Notes: a model not told the origin generated them from the sequence alone. A stretch of DNA of 64,000 bases from JBKBIP01 sp046297495 (GCA_046297495.1 JBKBIP010000014.1:1-64000); one strand, 5' to 3'; shown: positions 33,703 to 43,545, counted from the first letter of the stretch. Translations and numbers: made by a program.

Positions 33703-35618
33703 CAGTAGGCCAAGCTAGGCGCGGGTAGGTGCGAAAAATCTTGCGGCGTGTCCAATGTTTCCGGTTGCTCTCCGCGGTCGCGGAACACATGCAGGATGCG
33801 CGCCCGACCCAGGTTTTCATAATCCGGTTCAGGATACTTGTCCGACTTGAATGGTTCCGTCAATTGGTAGTCGTGGATCAACACGCGCAGTCCCGGCAAC
33901 CCCTGGAAGTGCATCTCGTCGGCGCGGCGCTTGCCGCCGTACACATCGTAAATCTCGAACATCATGCGCAGGACACGCACGAAGCGGCGGAAGCCGACGC
34001 CGTCCTCGACGAAAATGAGATCGATCTGCAGCGCCCGAAAAATTTGGTACAAATGGTGCCGGGCCGCACGGGGGATGACGCGGTGATATGACGGACCAAT
34101 CGTCGCGGTCAAAATCGTGCCATCGCTCAGGTCTACTTCCTCTTCGTGGGTGTCGCGGCTCAGACCGGAGATGAACCAGTAATGCGGCGCCACCCAAAAA
34201 CCGCTGCCGTTGCGATAGCGGCGGCGGGCAGCCCGTTTGAAGAGCAATTCCAATCCACTCATGATGCGCCGGCGGCGTTGGACCTCATCCCGACGCTTGA
34301 GGCGTGGGAAGAACTCCTCGCTGCCGATCATGGTGGCATTCGCCACTAGCGGCCAACGGATCTCCGCCGGGCTGGGTACGTAAGGATCATTCGTTAGCAC
34401 GATGCTTACATCGGTGGTTTGAGCCNNNNNNNNNNNNNNNNNNNNNNNNNNNNNNNNNNNNNNNNNNNNNNNNNNNNNNNNNNNNNNNNNNNNNNNNNNN
34501 NNNNNNNNNNNNNNNNNNNNNNCTGACACTGGCGGGAAACTCACTTGCCAGCCGTACGCGGCGAACAGCTTTTCAAAAAATTGACATTGCTGTTGAAGCT
34601 GGCAACCCGTGATGTGAGCCACGGGAGGGGCCGGGCGGGCAGGATCACGCAACCGCCCCAAGATGGTTTGCAGCACCAGCGCGCACAACGCACCGGGGGC
34701 CAGCCAATTCATCACCATCCCCAAACGGGTGGTGATGGGCATGATCTCCGTCCCGCTCTCGGCGCCAGCCACGATTTGGCTCCCATACGTCAATAACACC
34801 AAGTTGAAGATCAGCAGAGTGACCAGGCTGAATTCACCCGTCACCCAACGCGCCCACGGAACGGCATGTAGCTGTCCCTGGCCGTGATAACGCCAGATAA
34901 ATTGCACATGGGGATTCGTTGGAATGAAAATGGTGCCGAGGTTCGCCAGCAAGGCGATGAAACAAGCCACCAGCGGCACCCAAGGGGGAAGTAGCAGGCT
35001 GGCCGCTCCCAAAGTGACGAAGTACGCCATCACCCCCAGAAATTCCCAGCCCCGCGTGCGGCGGCGCTGATCCACATGGGCCCCCACGGCGGCATCGTGA
35101 ATCATGGCCGTCGGAATGAACACCGCCAGCAAGATGCAAAACAGCGTGGCGGACCACAGCACGCCCAACAGCAGCAAGTAACCCGTGTACCAAAAGCAGG
35201 TCAGCATGGTCCGCAGGACTTCCGGCCAAGCCGACATGGTGAGGAGCAACAACACGCTGACCAACGGGAAGAGCACCAATGCTCCGCGAATGATCGAGGG
35301 GAACGCCACCGGGACAGGCGGTTCGCCGCGCAAGTCCAAACCGATCTCAAAGCGCAACTGGGACAAGCGCCGGCCCACTTGGCGCGCCAGACGCCCCAGC
35401 CCCGTCACCCACGACAGCGGCGTCTGCCGGTGTCGGACAACCACCAGCAACACCAGCAAAGCCAAGGCGCCCAGGGCGAAAGCGTCATACAGGTCGGAAG
35501 TGAGGAAACGTCCCAGCACTTCCAAACACGCCACGGCCGAGACAACCAGCGTGGTGAATAGGACGTCTGCCCTCAAGCGATTTCGCAGCAAATGGTAGGT
35601 GCGTGTAAGCAATCTCAT
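33702..35618 (-). CDS. Multi-pass membrane protein of unknown function, interrupted by an assembly gap
   Basis: 638 residues if the gap (34426-34522, in the middle of the gene) has the true length; both sides are in the same frame, which supports that. The N-terminal half has several hydrophobic segments (for example VLFTTLVVSAVACLEVLG, ALGALALLVLLVVV, GALVLFPLVSVLLLLTM, YLLLLGVLWSATLFCILLAV). The C-terminal half is soluble and includes FWVAPHYWFISGLSRDTHEEEVDL and MFEIYDVYGGKRRADEMHFQGLPGLRVLIHDYQLTEPF. No named family is recognised. It is the first gene of an operon with pxpB and lhgO. Confidence 0.7.
   Translation of the reverse strand: MRLLTRTYHLLRNRLRADVLFTTLVVSAVACLEVLGRFLTSDLYDAFALGALALLVLLVVVRHRQTPLSWVTGLGRLARQVGRRLSQLRFEIGLDLRGEPPVPVAFPSIIRGALVLFPLVSVLLLLTMSAWPEVLRTMLTCFWYTGYLLLLGVLWSATLFCILLAVFIPTAMIHDAAVGAHVDQRRRTRGWEFLGVMAYFVTLGAASLLLPPWVPLVACFIALLANLGTIFIPTNPHVQFIWRYHGQGQLHAVPWARWVTGEFSLVTLLIFNLVLLTYGSQIVAGAESGTEIMPITTRLGMVMNWLAPGALCALVLQTILGRLRDPARPAPPVAHITGCQLQQQCQFFEKLFAAYGWQVSFPPVSXXXXXXXXXXXXXXXXXXXXXXXXXXXXXXXXXAQTTDVSIVLTNDPYVPSPAEIRWPLVANATMIGSEEFFPRLKRRDEVQRRRRIMSGLELLFKRAARRRYRNGSGFWVAPHYWFISGLSRDTHEEEVDLSDGTILTATIGPSYHRVIPRAARHHLYQIFRALQIDLIFVEDGVGFRRFVRVLRMMFEIYDVYGGKRRADEMHFQGLPGLRVLIHDYQLTEPFKSDKYPEPDYENLGRARILHVFRDRGEQPETLDTPQDFSHLPAPSLAY
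34426..34522. other. Assembly gap (97 N)
   Basis: Ninety-seven unknown bases inside the membrane-protein gene. The coding frame before and after agrees, but the true length and sequence are not known. Confidence 0.99.
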
Positions 35619-35795
35619 ATAGTTTGTTATAAAGGAGCGTGCCGTGTTTCGCTATTGGGTTTTTTCCATAATCGTTGTATGCGAGACCGTGGGACGAAGG
35701 CAACGAGTACGCGACAGGAAGAAGTCGTGGCTGATACGGCGATGGCGTGGCATTTTAGAAAATGCCGACAAGGAATTTTTCGATGTCGGCGCGCG

Positions 35796-35854
35796 GTGAA
35801 TCATCGTTTGGCGCACGCGAGATCATTCATCGTGATTCATCATTTCGCGCACGC
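35796..35854. repeat. Two direct copies of the GTGATTCATCRTTT repeat
   Basis: GTGAATCATCGTTTGGCGCA (35796-) and GTGATTCATCATTTCGCGCA (35832-) are both followed by CGC. They are 36 bases apart. They belong to the ATTCATCGTTTCGCG family found in at least five other places in the window. Confidence 0.7.
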
Positions 35855-35953
35855 CAAAATACGCATCTTGTTCAACTCGCGCGTCTGTAGGTAGGATTCG
35901 GCTTTCTCTTCCCTTCATCTTCAACTATTACCCCGCCAGGAACGATTCCGCCA

Positions 35954-35998
35954 AGCATGCGGCGCCAGCAAATGCCGCGCTTGTTGGCGCCGCGTGCT
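35954..35998. repeat. 18-bp hairpin, copy 2 of the covarying palindrome family
   Basis: Left arm AGCATGCGGCGCCAGCAA (35954-35971) pairs with 35981-35998 with two G-T wobbles around a nine-base loop. It matches the copy at 13523-13567, and where the arms differ (A to G, T to C) the opposite arm has changed to match. It lies 15 bases after the thioredoxin stop on the minus strand, where it might also act as a weak terminator. Confidence 0.85.
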
Positions 35999-36013
35999 CA
36001 TCCCAACAGTTCC

Positions 36014-36880
36014 CTAATACAACACTTGCGCCAGCCGGCCGCGGTAGTCGTCGGCCAATTCGCTGCGGACGCCGACGATATGAAAGATATGCACCATCGC
36101 CTCGCGCACCTTGGCGACAGCTAATTGCCGGTCGCGCTGGGCCGCTTCGAGTAGGATGGACAAGGCATCGGCATATTTGCCCTGGACGGCCAACACGCAA
36201 CCAAGCTGATATGGCCACTCGGCATTGCCGGGGTCGTTGGCGATCTTCTGACGCAAGGTGGCCTCGTCGGGAAAGTCGCGCGCTCGGCGGCGCAGGTGAA
36301 TGATGTTCTGCAGCCGGTCGATCTCCGCCTTAATGTTGTCGCTGAAGGAGGTTCGCTCCAGCAATTCCTCGGCTTGCTCCTCTTGGCCACGCCGTAGCAG
36401 CACGCGTGCCAGCCCCAACAGCGCGACGTCATGTTGGGGATTCGCCTCCAAGATTTGGTGATATAGCGCTTCGGCCTGGGCGGGGTCCGTCTCCTCCAAG
36501 GTTCGGGCTTGTGCGGCGGATTGGTCCGCTGGCGTGGGGAGCAACCGTTGGAAGAATTCCCGCAATGGTTCTTCGGGGAGAACGCCAGTAAATTCCGACA
36601 CCAGTTGGCCGTCGCGCACCCCCTTGACGGCGGGAATGGCCTCAATGCCGAAGCTCTGGGCCAACACCGGGCAGGCGTCGGTATTGATCTTGGCCAGGAG
36701 AACAGCGCCTCCCAAATCGTGCGTGATCTTCTCCAGCATCGGCCCCAGCATCCGGCACGGCTGGCACCACGGCGCCCAGAAATCGATCACCACTGGCTTC
36801 TCGTGCGACTGCTGGATCACCTTTTGCTCGAAATCCGCTTCACTGACATCGAAGACCCACGCGGATGGTTGGCTGCTCAC
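36014..36880 (-). CDS. Thioredoxin-like co-chaperone with TPR region (CnoX/YbbN type)
   Basis: 288 residues. A thioredoxin fold at about 1-110 has the active-site motif WCQPC at 38-42 (glutamine replaces the usual glycine) and the cis-proline in GIEAIPAVKG. The C-terminal 170 residues are helical repeats (DPAQAEALYHQILEANPQHDVALLGLARVLLRRG; NDPGNAEWPYQLGCVLAVQGKYADALSILLEA). This architecture is that of CnoX/YbbN, which holds unfolded proteins for chaperones under oxidative stress. Both cysteines are kept, so redox activity is possible. It is alone on its strand. Confidence 0.92.
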   Translation of the reverse strand: MSSQPSAWVFDVSEADFEQKVIQQSHEKPVVIDFWAPWCQPCRMLGPMLEKITHDLGGAVLLAKINTDACPVLAQSFGIEAIPAVKGVRDGQLVSEFTGVLPEEPLREFFQRLLPTPADQSAAQARTLEETDPAQAEALYHQILEANPQHDVALLGLARVLLRRGQEEQAEELLERTSFSDNIKAEIDRLQNIIHLRRRARDFPDEATLRQKIANDPGNAEWPYQLGCVLAVQGKYADALSILLEAAQRDRQLAVAKVREAMVHIFHIVGVRSELADDYRGRLAQVLY

Positions 36881-37120
36881 GATATTCCTCCTCTCATTAA
36901 CGGTTGCGCGCGTGTTCTCTAGGAACAGTGTAAGAAATCCCCAGCTCGGTTTCCAAAAAGCCCAGCCGTTCCTCCGGCTTCTTGATGTCCAACCGATGCG
37001 CTGGAGCGGTGATGGATGGGGAAGCGAACTTAATCGCCGCGGGTAGATGTGGGGGTGCTCACCTGAAGTGCGCCAAAATCAGGAAGTGATGGGTCGGCAA
37101 TTCCTCACGGTTTTATCAAA

Positions 37121-37192
<72 letters not shown>

Positions 37193-37374
37193 GCAGCGCT
37201 ATCAACATCTCTCATTTTAGCCCCTCGATGCCAACCTGCAAGCTTTTTCTGATTCCCGATAGCCGCGCGGGTGATGGGAGGAACTGCCTTTATGTCCTGA
37301 ATGGGAAATCAGGGGTTGTTTGATGGATCAGCTCGGCGACATCATTGCTCTCTGCTCTCCACTTGTCCTCCGTT

Positions 37375-39216
37375 TCAAATCATGTAATACCAGCTTCCCT
37401 CGCCATCGGGGGAATGTTGCCGGCGCGGGCAGATGTCGCAGACGTCTTTTTGCAGTAAATCATAGGCATAACGGACGGCGTCGAGGGTGCTGGACCAGGT
37501 GCCGGGCATCTCGCGGAAGATGTGGGGGATACCGATGCGGTTATCCAGACCGACGTTGCGCAGCGCCTTGAGAATATCACGGCGCACGCCGCACAAGATG
37601 ACGGTGATGCCTCGTGCTTGCATGGTATGTACGAATTGATCGAGCAAATCGAGACAAACGGCGTCGAGGTTGCGTGCCCGTTTCAGACGCAGCACCACCA
37701 CGCGGATGTCGGCGCGGGCGCGGTGCGTGATGTGGTCGAGATGCTTTTCCAGCTCCGGGGCGGCGCCGAAGAACAGCTCCCCTTCCAGATTGTAAATCAG
37801 CATTCGACCACACCGCGGGTCGGACGGCAGGCGCTCGCGCAGCACTCGTTCTGGCGTCATGGTCAGCTCAGTGAGCAAGATGCGCGCCGCGCGCGGCACA
37901 TAGAGGAAAAAGGACAAGAATACGCCAATCAGAATGCAGAACTCGACGGAAATGGCGATGGCGGAAATGGCGGTGGCCAACACGATGCCCGCGTCGAAGC
38001 GCGTGGCCCGCAGGTGATACGCCAGCTTCTTGCGGTCCACCATGCGGTAAGCGGACACCATCAGGATGCCGGCCAAGGCAGCGAGCGGGATGTAATAGGC
38101 CAACGGAGCGAAGAGTAGCATCGTCGCCGCCACCGCCAAGGCTGAGAACACCCCCGACCATTGCGTCACGGCGCCGGCCTGTTGATTGATGGCCGAGCGC
38201 GTCAGCGAACCGGAACCGGGGTAACATTGGAAGAAGCTGCCGGTGAGATTGGCCATTCCCTCGCTCAAACATTGCTGGTTGATGTCCAACTTCTGGCCAG
38301 TGCGGGCGGCGATGGCCTTAGCCATGGCGATGGCTTCCAACAACCCCAGCAGGGCGATGGCCAAGGCGCTGCCGGACAGGTGATTGACGTATTCCCACGG
38401 CACCGTCGGCCACTGAAACCAGGGCAGCTCGGCAGGGATCACGCCGATCACCCGGACGCCGTGGCGATCCAAGCCGCCCAGCCAGACGAGGAACGCCGTC
38501 ACGATGACCGCCAGCAGCAATTCCGGCAAAGCGAAATCCAGAAAGCGCCACGGCAGACGCGCCTTGAGCTTGCGCAGCGCGATGACGAAGACGATGGTGC
38601 CAACGCCCAAGGCGGCCGTCGGGGCGTGGATGGTCCCGTCACGCAGAGTTTGCCAGAAGCGCAACAGAAAATGATCGTGGCCGTTGCCCTGCTCGGTCAT
38701 GCCGAGCAGGTTTTTGATCTGATCGAGAAACAACAGCCCCCCCGCCCCCACGGTGAAGCCGACGATGACTGCGTGCGAGATGAACCGGCTCAGGTCCCCC
38801 AAACGGAGCAGCGTGATGCCAATTTGAATGATGCCGACCATCAGGGCCAATACAATGGCGGCTTCGATCTTGTGCGCCATCGCCACCGGAGCCAAGGCGC
38901 TCAGCACGGCGATGGAAATGGCGTTGGTCGGACCATTGATGAGCTGCTTCGACGAATCGAACAGGGCGCCCACCGTGGTCATGACGATGGCCGTGTACAA
39001 ACCGTACACCGGCGGAATGCCGGCGATCAGGGCGTAGGCCATCGCTTGGGGAACAGCCACAGTGGCCACCGTGAGACCGGCGACGAAGTCCAACCGCAGA
39101 GTCGGCAGGGAATAATCCCGCAGTGAATCCAGAGCGGGAACCAGCCGGTACAGCGTTTCTCGCCAGCTTCCGGCATGGACGGCAGGTAGCGGTAAGTCGT
39201 CCGACTCTCGCGCCAT
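37375..39216 (-). CDS. SulP family inorganic anion transporter with STAS domain
   Basis: 613 residues. Ten or more membrane helices begin with LRLDFVAGLTVATVAVPQAMAYALIAGIPPVYGLYTAIV, the signature of SulP carriers, and continue with INGPTNAISIAVLS and GSGSLTRSAINQQAGA. The C-terminal STAS domain (RMLIYNLEGELFFGAAPELEKHL ... ITVILCGVRRDILKALRNVG) is cytoplasmic. The protein probably exchanges sulfate, bicarbonate or a related anion for protons or sodium. ATG 39216 is used (MARESDDLP, with GGGGAAG upstream); a longer frame to 39312 is unlikely. No sulfate-assimilation or carbonic anhydrase gene is nearby. Confidence 0.94.
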   Translation of the reverse strand: MARESDDLPLPAVHAGSWRETLYRLVPALDSLRDYSLPTLRLDFVAGLTVATVAVPQAMAYALIAGIPPVYGLYTAIVMTTVGALFDSSKQLINGPTNAISIAVLSALAPVAMAHKIEAAIVLALMVGIIQIGITLLRLGDLSRFISHAVIVGFTVGAGGLLFLDQIKNLLGMTEQGNGHDHFLLRFWQTLRDGTIHAPTAALGVGTIVFVIALRKLKARLPWRFLDFALPELLLAVIVTAFLVWLGGLDRHGVRVIGVIPAELPWFQWPTVPWEYVNHLSGSALAIALLGLLEAIAMAKAIAARTGQKLDINQQCLSEGMANLTGSFFQCYPGSGSLTRSAINQQAGAVTQWSGVFSALAVAATMLLFAPLAYYIPLAALAGILMVSAYRMVDRKKLAYHLRATRFDAGIVLATAISAIAISVEFCILIGVFLSFFLYVPRAARILLTELTMTPERVLRERLPSDPRCGRMLIYNLEGELFFGAAPELEKHLDHITHRARADIRVVVLRLKRARNLDAVCLDLLDQFVHTMQARGITVILCGVRRDILKALRNVGLDNRIGIPHIFREMPGTWSSTLDAVRYAYDLLQKDVCDICPRRQHSPDGEGSWYYMI

Positions 39217-39485
39217 GCTCTTCCCCCACACGCGACGAAACATCCCTATTCTCATACGTTTGCGTCCATACAAACAGACCTTGTTTCGTTGGCTTCCAAC
39301 GAGAGGACGCATTATATCGGAAGTGGAAAATAGGGAACAGACGCATTTAGGAAGAGGCGGCTGGGTGTGTCAGAGCATGGCAGCGTTCCGTCAAGGCCAT
39401 CCAACACTTTTTCAGACAAAATCCATCGGCGATGGTGTATATCTTCTGGTGGGAAGACGTTCCCTCAATGCCAGGAGTAAATCAC

Positions 39486-39737
39486 ATGACAACGCGCAAA
39501 CGTGTGTCGGCTTGGTTGGCCGAACGCCGCATGAGTTTGGATCAACTGATTGCGGCTTCGAGTTTGGAGCGCAAGATCATCCAAGCCATCTTACTGAATC
39601 GGTACACTCCCAGCCCCGTGCAACGACAACGGGTAGCCGACGCCTTGGGCGTGACTGTGGCGGAGATTGACTGGGACTACGCGGTTCCGGTGTCCCACAT
39701 CCACGGTCACGGCCCTCAATTCGGCCGCAGTCCGTAG
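39486..39737 (+). CDS. Small helix-turn-helix protein
   Basis: 83 residues. The first 60 form a compact Xre-like fold (RVSAWLAERRMSLDQLIAASSLERKIIQAILLNRYTPSPVQRQRVADALGV), with recognition helix around SLERKIIQAILLNRY. The tail HIHGHGPQFGRSP is conserved in other planctomycete proteins of this kind, as I recall them. A DNA-binding regulatory role is likely, with unknown target. ATG 39486 has CAGGAG upstream; an earlier start at 39432 is unlikely. Confidence 0.8.
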   Translation: MTTRKRVSAWLAERRMSLDQLIAASSLERKIIQAILLNRYTPSPVQRQRVADALGVTVAEIDWDYAVPVSHIHGHGPQFGRSP

Positions 39738-39789
39738 CCCGACTCACAGAGTCGGGCGATGACCGGATGGTTATGGCCAACCATCCCCG

Positions 39790-40770
39790 TCATGGTTCAA
39801 TCTCGGCCTTGGCTTGAATATCGATGTGGTTCTCGTCCTTGAGGTCAGTGAAAATGCGGAAGGTGCGATGGATCAGCCCCGATTTGAGGGGACGCAAGGC
39901 GAACGTCAGGACATGTACCGGCTTATGGCCGGGGCCGTTTTCCTGAATCTCGATGGCCTCGTCCGCGCCGTTGATTTCCGTGATGCGGAAAGGTCGAATG
40001 CCGCGCAGGATGACGCGGCGTTCCGCGGAGCCGCCGGCCTTGATCTTGCCGAACATCACCACGGGGGGGCTGATCGTCAGCGTCGATTCAATCTCCACGG
40101 TGAGCGGCACGCGGATCGTGGGGGTGGCGGGATTGTTGGTCTTCAACCACACATCGCTGTACCATTTGCCCACCGGCGCGTCGGGGCGCAAGGTGGCGCG
40201 CAGCCGATAGGCCACGTCCGTGTCCCGGCGGTGCAGTTCCTCGATGTCTAGCTTGACATAATTACTGTCACACTGCATGTTTTCCACTTTCCAATGTCCG
40301 CTGCCGAGCAAGGTGACCGTCACCTCGACAGTGGGGGAAGTAGTGCGTCGGATGGTGCCAAAGGCCAGCGAATCGGGCATGACCGAGACATCGTCCCGAC
40401 TGTTGGCCCGTACCCACAGCCGAACTTCCTCCGTCTTCGGCTGCTCGATCTGGACATAGATGGTGACGCTTTTGACGCCAGAGAATCGCCGCGTGTCCAT
40501 CGCGGCCAGAATGACGGTGGATTCCCCGGGGGCCAGGAAATGTTTGTAAACCGTCGGACTGACGCAACCACACGACGAGCGAACCCCGCCAATGTGGACC
40601 GGTTGGCCGGTGTTGTTGGTGAGGCGAAACGGATGGCTCAGCGTGGGGCCGCGCGGCACGGAACCAAAATCCTTGGTTAAGTGATCGAACATGGAGTCCG
40701 CCCACGAGGCCGCTCCCGCGGTACACGCCCAACATAGCCCGATACCTAGAACCAGAACGTGACGATACAT
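39790..40770 (-). CDS. Exported DUF1573 domain protein
   Basis: 326 residues, signal peptide at 1-24. The mature part begins HLTKDFGSVPRGPTLSHPFRLTNNTGQPVHI and has the conserved GGVRSSCGCVSP (Cys67, Cys69), followed by more Ig-like repeats. DUF1573 is an ASPM/Hydin-like beta-sandwich module common in secreted proteins of Planctomycetes and Bacteroidetes; the function is unknown. It converges with the small HTH gene. Confidence 0.9.
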   Translation of the reverse strand: MYRHVLVLGIGLCWACTAGAASWADSMFDHLTKDFGSVPRGPTLSHPFRLTNNTGQPVHIGGVRSSCGCVSPTVYKHFLAPGESTVILAAMDTRRFSGVKSVTIYVQIEQPKTEEVRLWVRANSRDDVSVMPDSLAFGTIRRTTSPTVEVTVTLLGSGHWKVENMQCDSNYVKLDIEELHRRDTDVAYRLRATLRPDAPVGKWYSDVWLKTNNPATPTIRVPLTVEIESTLTISPPVVMFGKIKAGGSAERRVILRGIRPFRITEINGADEAIEIQENGPGHKPVHVLTFALRPLKSGLIHRTFRIFTDLKDENHIDIQAKAEIEP

Positions 40771-41253
40771 GGTGCCCTTTCCCTGCTGCTGGTGACACCC
40801 AAACCGCCCGCCGAGACACGCTAGGTCGGGGCGGCCAAACTGGGGCCTTTATCCTTTATCGCCCGCCGCCAGATTTGAGTCAATTCAACCAGGATGGAAA
40901 AATAGGCGAACTGATATTGAATCGACTTACAAAGCGCGTGGATTTACTGATTGTCATTTCTCATGCTTTTTTCACATCACGTCCCCTTGGTGGTATCTCC
41001 CCACTCGTTGAATTTTTAACATCCATTGCAATAGCACGGATCGTATCTGTTTTATCCCTTCTCATCCTTAAAGTCGCGCATCGGTGCGGCAAAGCTTCTG
41101 GGACAATTCCTTCGTGAGCGATAGAATACAACTGATCACCTTGGAAGCTTTACTCTTATGCAGTAAAGAAAAACAGGGTTTCCCCCTTGTTTCGTGTCCG
41201 GGATGGAGCGACGTGATATTCTCTATCGACCATCACCAGGAGACTCTCCAATC
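40771..41253. other. Intergenic region (no gene supported)
   Basis: 483 bases between divergent genes. A possible 80-residue frame at 40875-41117 starts at TTG, has no ribosome site and no recognisable protein features, so it is left out. A promoter for the CoA-transferase gene is probably here, but I cannot place it. Confidence 0.5.
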
Positions 41254-42390
41254 ATGTCCACTGGGCCGTTCGCGGGCGTGCTGGTAATCGATCTGACGCG
41301 GGTGCTGGCGGGGCCGTACTGTACGATGGTGCTCGCCGAGCTGGGGGCGCGGGTCATCAAAGTCGAGAATCCCCAGCACGGGGACGACTCGCGCCATTTC
41401 GATCCCATCGTGAACGGCCAATCGGCCTATTTCCAATCGCTCAATCGCGGCAAGGAAAGCATCGCCCTGAATTTGAAGGACCCGGTGGATCGGGACATGT
41501 TCCTGAAACTGGTCCGTCGCGCCGATGTATTGGTCGAGAATTATCGCCCCGGCACGATGGACAACCTCGGTCTGGGCTACGACACGTTGCAGCCGTTGAA
41601 TCCACGCCTGATCTATGCCGCCGTGTCGGGCTTTGGTCATAGTGGTCCCTGGAGTCGCAAGCCGGCCTACGACATGATCGTGCAAGCGCTGGGGGGATTG
41701 ATGAGCATCACCGGCCAGCCCGACGGTCCGCCAACCAAGGCCGGCACCTCCATCGGCGACATCACCGGCGGCTTGTTCACCACCATCGGCGTCGCCAGCG
41801 CCCTGTACCACCGCGAGAAGACCGGCCAGGGACAAAAGATCGATGTCAGCATGTTGGACGGCCAGATCGCCATTCTCGAACATGCCATCATGCGCTACGT
41901 CACCTCCGGCGTGGCGCCGGGGCCGGTCGGCAACCGCCACCCGGCCATCACCCCCTTTGACGCTTATGAAACGGCGGATCGTCCCCTCATCATCGCCGTC
42001 GGCAACGATTCGCTGTTTGGTCGGCTCTGTCAAGCGCTGGGAAAACCCGCGCTGAGCGGCGATGAGCGGTTCGCCACCAATCCCGCCCGCAACCGCAACC
42101 AAGACCTGCTCAAAGAAGAAATCGAAACTGTGCTGCGCACGCAACCGGCGGCCCATTGGCTGCAAGTGATCGAAGCGGCCGGCGTGCCCTGCGCCCCGAT
42201 CCACACCGTCGCCGACGCCGTCGAATGCCCGCAGGTCCAGGCGCGCAACATGATCGTCCGAGCGGGCGATCTGCGCGTGGCCGGCAATCCCATCAAGATG
42301 AGCGCCTTTCCCGACCCCCCCACGCGCCCGCCGGCCCCAGAGCTAAACGCCGACGGCAACCGCATTCGAGAGGAATTCGGCGGGAAATGA
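41254..42390 (+). CDS. CaiB/BaiF family (class III) CoA-transferase
   Basis: 378 residues. The family opening is present: FAGVLVIDLTRVLAGPYCTMVLAELGARVIKVENPQHGDDSRHF, then SLNRGKESIALNLKDP. Asp140 (KPAYDMIVQALGGLM) is the nucleophile that forms the acyl anhydride in formyl-CoA transferase. DVSMLDGQIAILEH and the closing APIHTVADAVECPQVQARNMI are conserved. It moves CoA between acids, as in the oxalate or succinyl transfer enzymes; the acid pair is not known. CAGGAGA precedes ATG 41254. Confidence 0.93.
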   Translation: MSTGPFAGVLVIDLTRVLAGPYCTMVLAELGARVIKVENPQHGDDSRHFDPIVNGQSAYFQSLNRGKESIALNLKDPVDRDMFLKLVRRADVLVENYRPGTMDNLGLGYDTLQPLNPRLIYAAVSGFGHSGPWSRKPAYDMIVQALGGLMSITGQPDGPPTKAGTSIGDITGGLFTTIGVASALYHREKTGQGQKIDVSMLDGQIAILEHAIMRYVTSGVAPGPVGNRHPAITPFDAYETADRPLIIAVGNDSLFGRLCQALGKPALSGDERFATNPARNRNQDLLKEEIETVLRTQPAAHWLQVIEAAGVPCAPIHTVADAVECPQVQARNMIVRAGDLRVAGNPIKMSAFPDPPTRPPAPELNADGNRIREEFGGK

Positions 42391-42464
42391 GAGATTTTCT
42401 GCGCGGCTGACCTTGATTGTTTATATGCACTGATGTATATTAAAAAAGTAAAAAACAATCCTTG

Positions 42465-42493
42465 TTTCATTGTTCCATTCCACCCCACCCCCC
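42465..42493 (-). repeat. 29-bp repeat, inverted copy of 27588-27616
   Basis: The reverse complement of this stretch is identical to 27588-27616. It follows the CoA-transferase gene and precedes an AT-richer accessory patch; another weak inverted repeat (GATTGTTT/AAACAATC, 42415-42460) is next to it. Confidence 0.7.
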
Positions 42494-42562
42494 ATTTGAG
42501 ACGACAAACCAATAGCATGTAATGATCGGTGGGGCCTATCTCGATGGTGTCAAGACGACACC

Positions 42563-43545
42563 GTGGATGGCATCCTCGCGGACGTGGACGACACGGCCGC
42601 CCGCGCCGCTTGGGAGTCCGCCCAGGCCGTCGCCTGGGCCGACTACCTGGACGCCCTGGCGCAGGACCCGGCCAATCCACCGCCGCAGGAACGGATTACC
42701 GAACCCCCCTTCCCCAACGTGGCCCTGCAAGCGAACGCGGCTTTGCAGGAGGGACAACGGCAACAACCGGAACGGAGGGGTAAACTAGGAACCCCCATTT
42801 TACCTGGCTTGCAGGCAGGTGTGGCGTTAAATGTAGCGGAAGCGAATCAGCTGGCTGAAGAAGTACGAGTATATATCGACCGTTGGCACACCAACATGGC
42901 AGCCATGGTTAACTTGGTTCACACGAATAGAAAGCACGCACTGAAAAAACTCGAAGAGTATGCGAACAAATCTTACAAGGATTTGTCAACTTTAACGGTT
43001 TTCACCGTAAGTGAAGTTTGGGCATTGAGCGCATTGGTTGAACCTACCAAAGCAGGCGTGATTATTGCAGTCAGTGCGGTAAGCATCGGCATTATTGTTG
43101 ATTTATTTGCTGATGCCGGACAGAATGCGAATAATATCACCATTGATCAGATCAATGAGAAATATGACCAGGACTGGCGGCACCACTTGGAAAGTTGGAT
43201 GAGAAGCAAGTTCAAGCGGACAACAATCTACTCGCTGCTAAGGCTAATATCCCCCAAGATTCTGGCGTTCAGTTGGTTCAGATGGCCCTAAATATATTGG
43301 CCACGCTACGCCAACCTGATTTGAAGAACACTCCAACCACGAACGATCTCTATCCCGAATTGCTTATCCAGTATGCTGTCGCCAACAATTTTAGTCTGGA
43401 AAGCGATGATTATTATGAAGAGCACTGGAACACTTTTTGGGTATCCTACGATTGGGGAGTCCCCTGGCCGTGGAAAACTGTTAAGGACATTGCCAAGGAA
43501 CTCAATCGAACAGGGTACAAGCGCGAATTCGTATTCCGTCCTTGA
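42563..43545 (+). pseudogene. Hypothetical protein gene split by a frameshift
   Basis: One gene appears to be broken at about 43195. The first frame, from a GTG at 42563, is sensible up to YDQDWRHHLES and then turns into basic, unlike sequence; the second frame (from 43195) goes on as LDEKQVQADNNLLAAKANIP and ends ...GYKREFVFRP. Adding one T in AGTTGG restores a single chain of about 326 residues. It has an Ala/Pro-rich N-terminus, a possible membrane segment (KAGVIIAVSAVSIGIIVDLF) and a soluble C-terminus. No family is recognised. The base composition is more AT-rich from about 42.8 kb than in the neighbours, suggesting acquired DNA. It may be a true pseudogene or a sequencing error. Confidence 0.6.

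Larger units (their letters stand above)
35619..36013. other. Repeat-rich intergenic region (no gene found)
   Basis: 395 bases between the membrane-protein gene and the thioredoxin gene. No coding frame is convincing. It holds the tandem ATTCATCGTTTCGCG repeats (35796-35854) and the second copy of the 18-bp hairpin (35954-35998), each described separately. Confidence 0.6.

Noticed and set aside
40875..41117. 80-residue frame between the DUF1573 and CoA-transferase genes
   Set aside because: TTG start, no ribosome site, no recognisable protein; likely chance.
41194..41253. Longer start for the CoA-transferase
   Set aside because: The family opening begins right after ATG 41254, which has CAGGAGA upstream; the extra 20 residues are unrelated.
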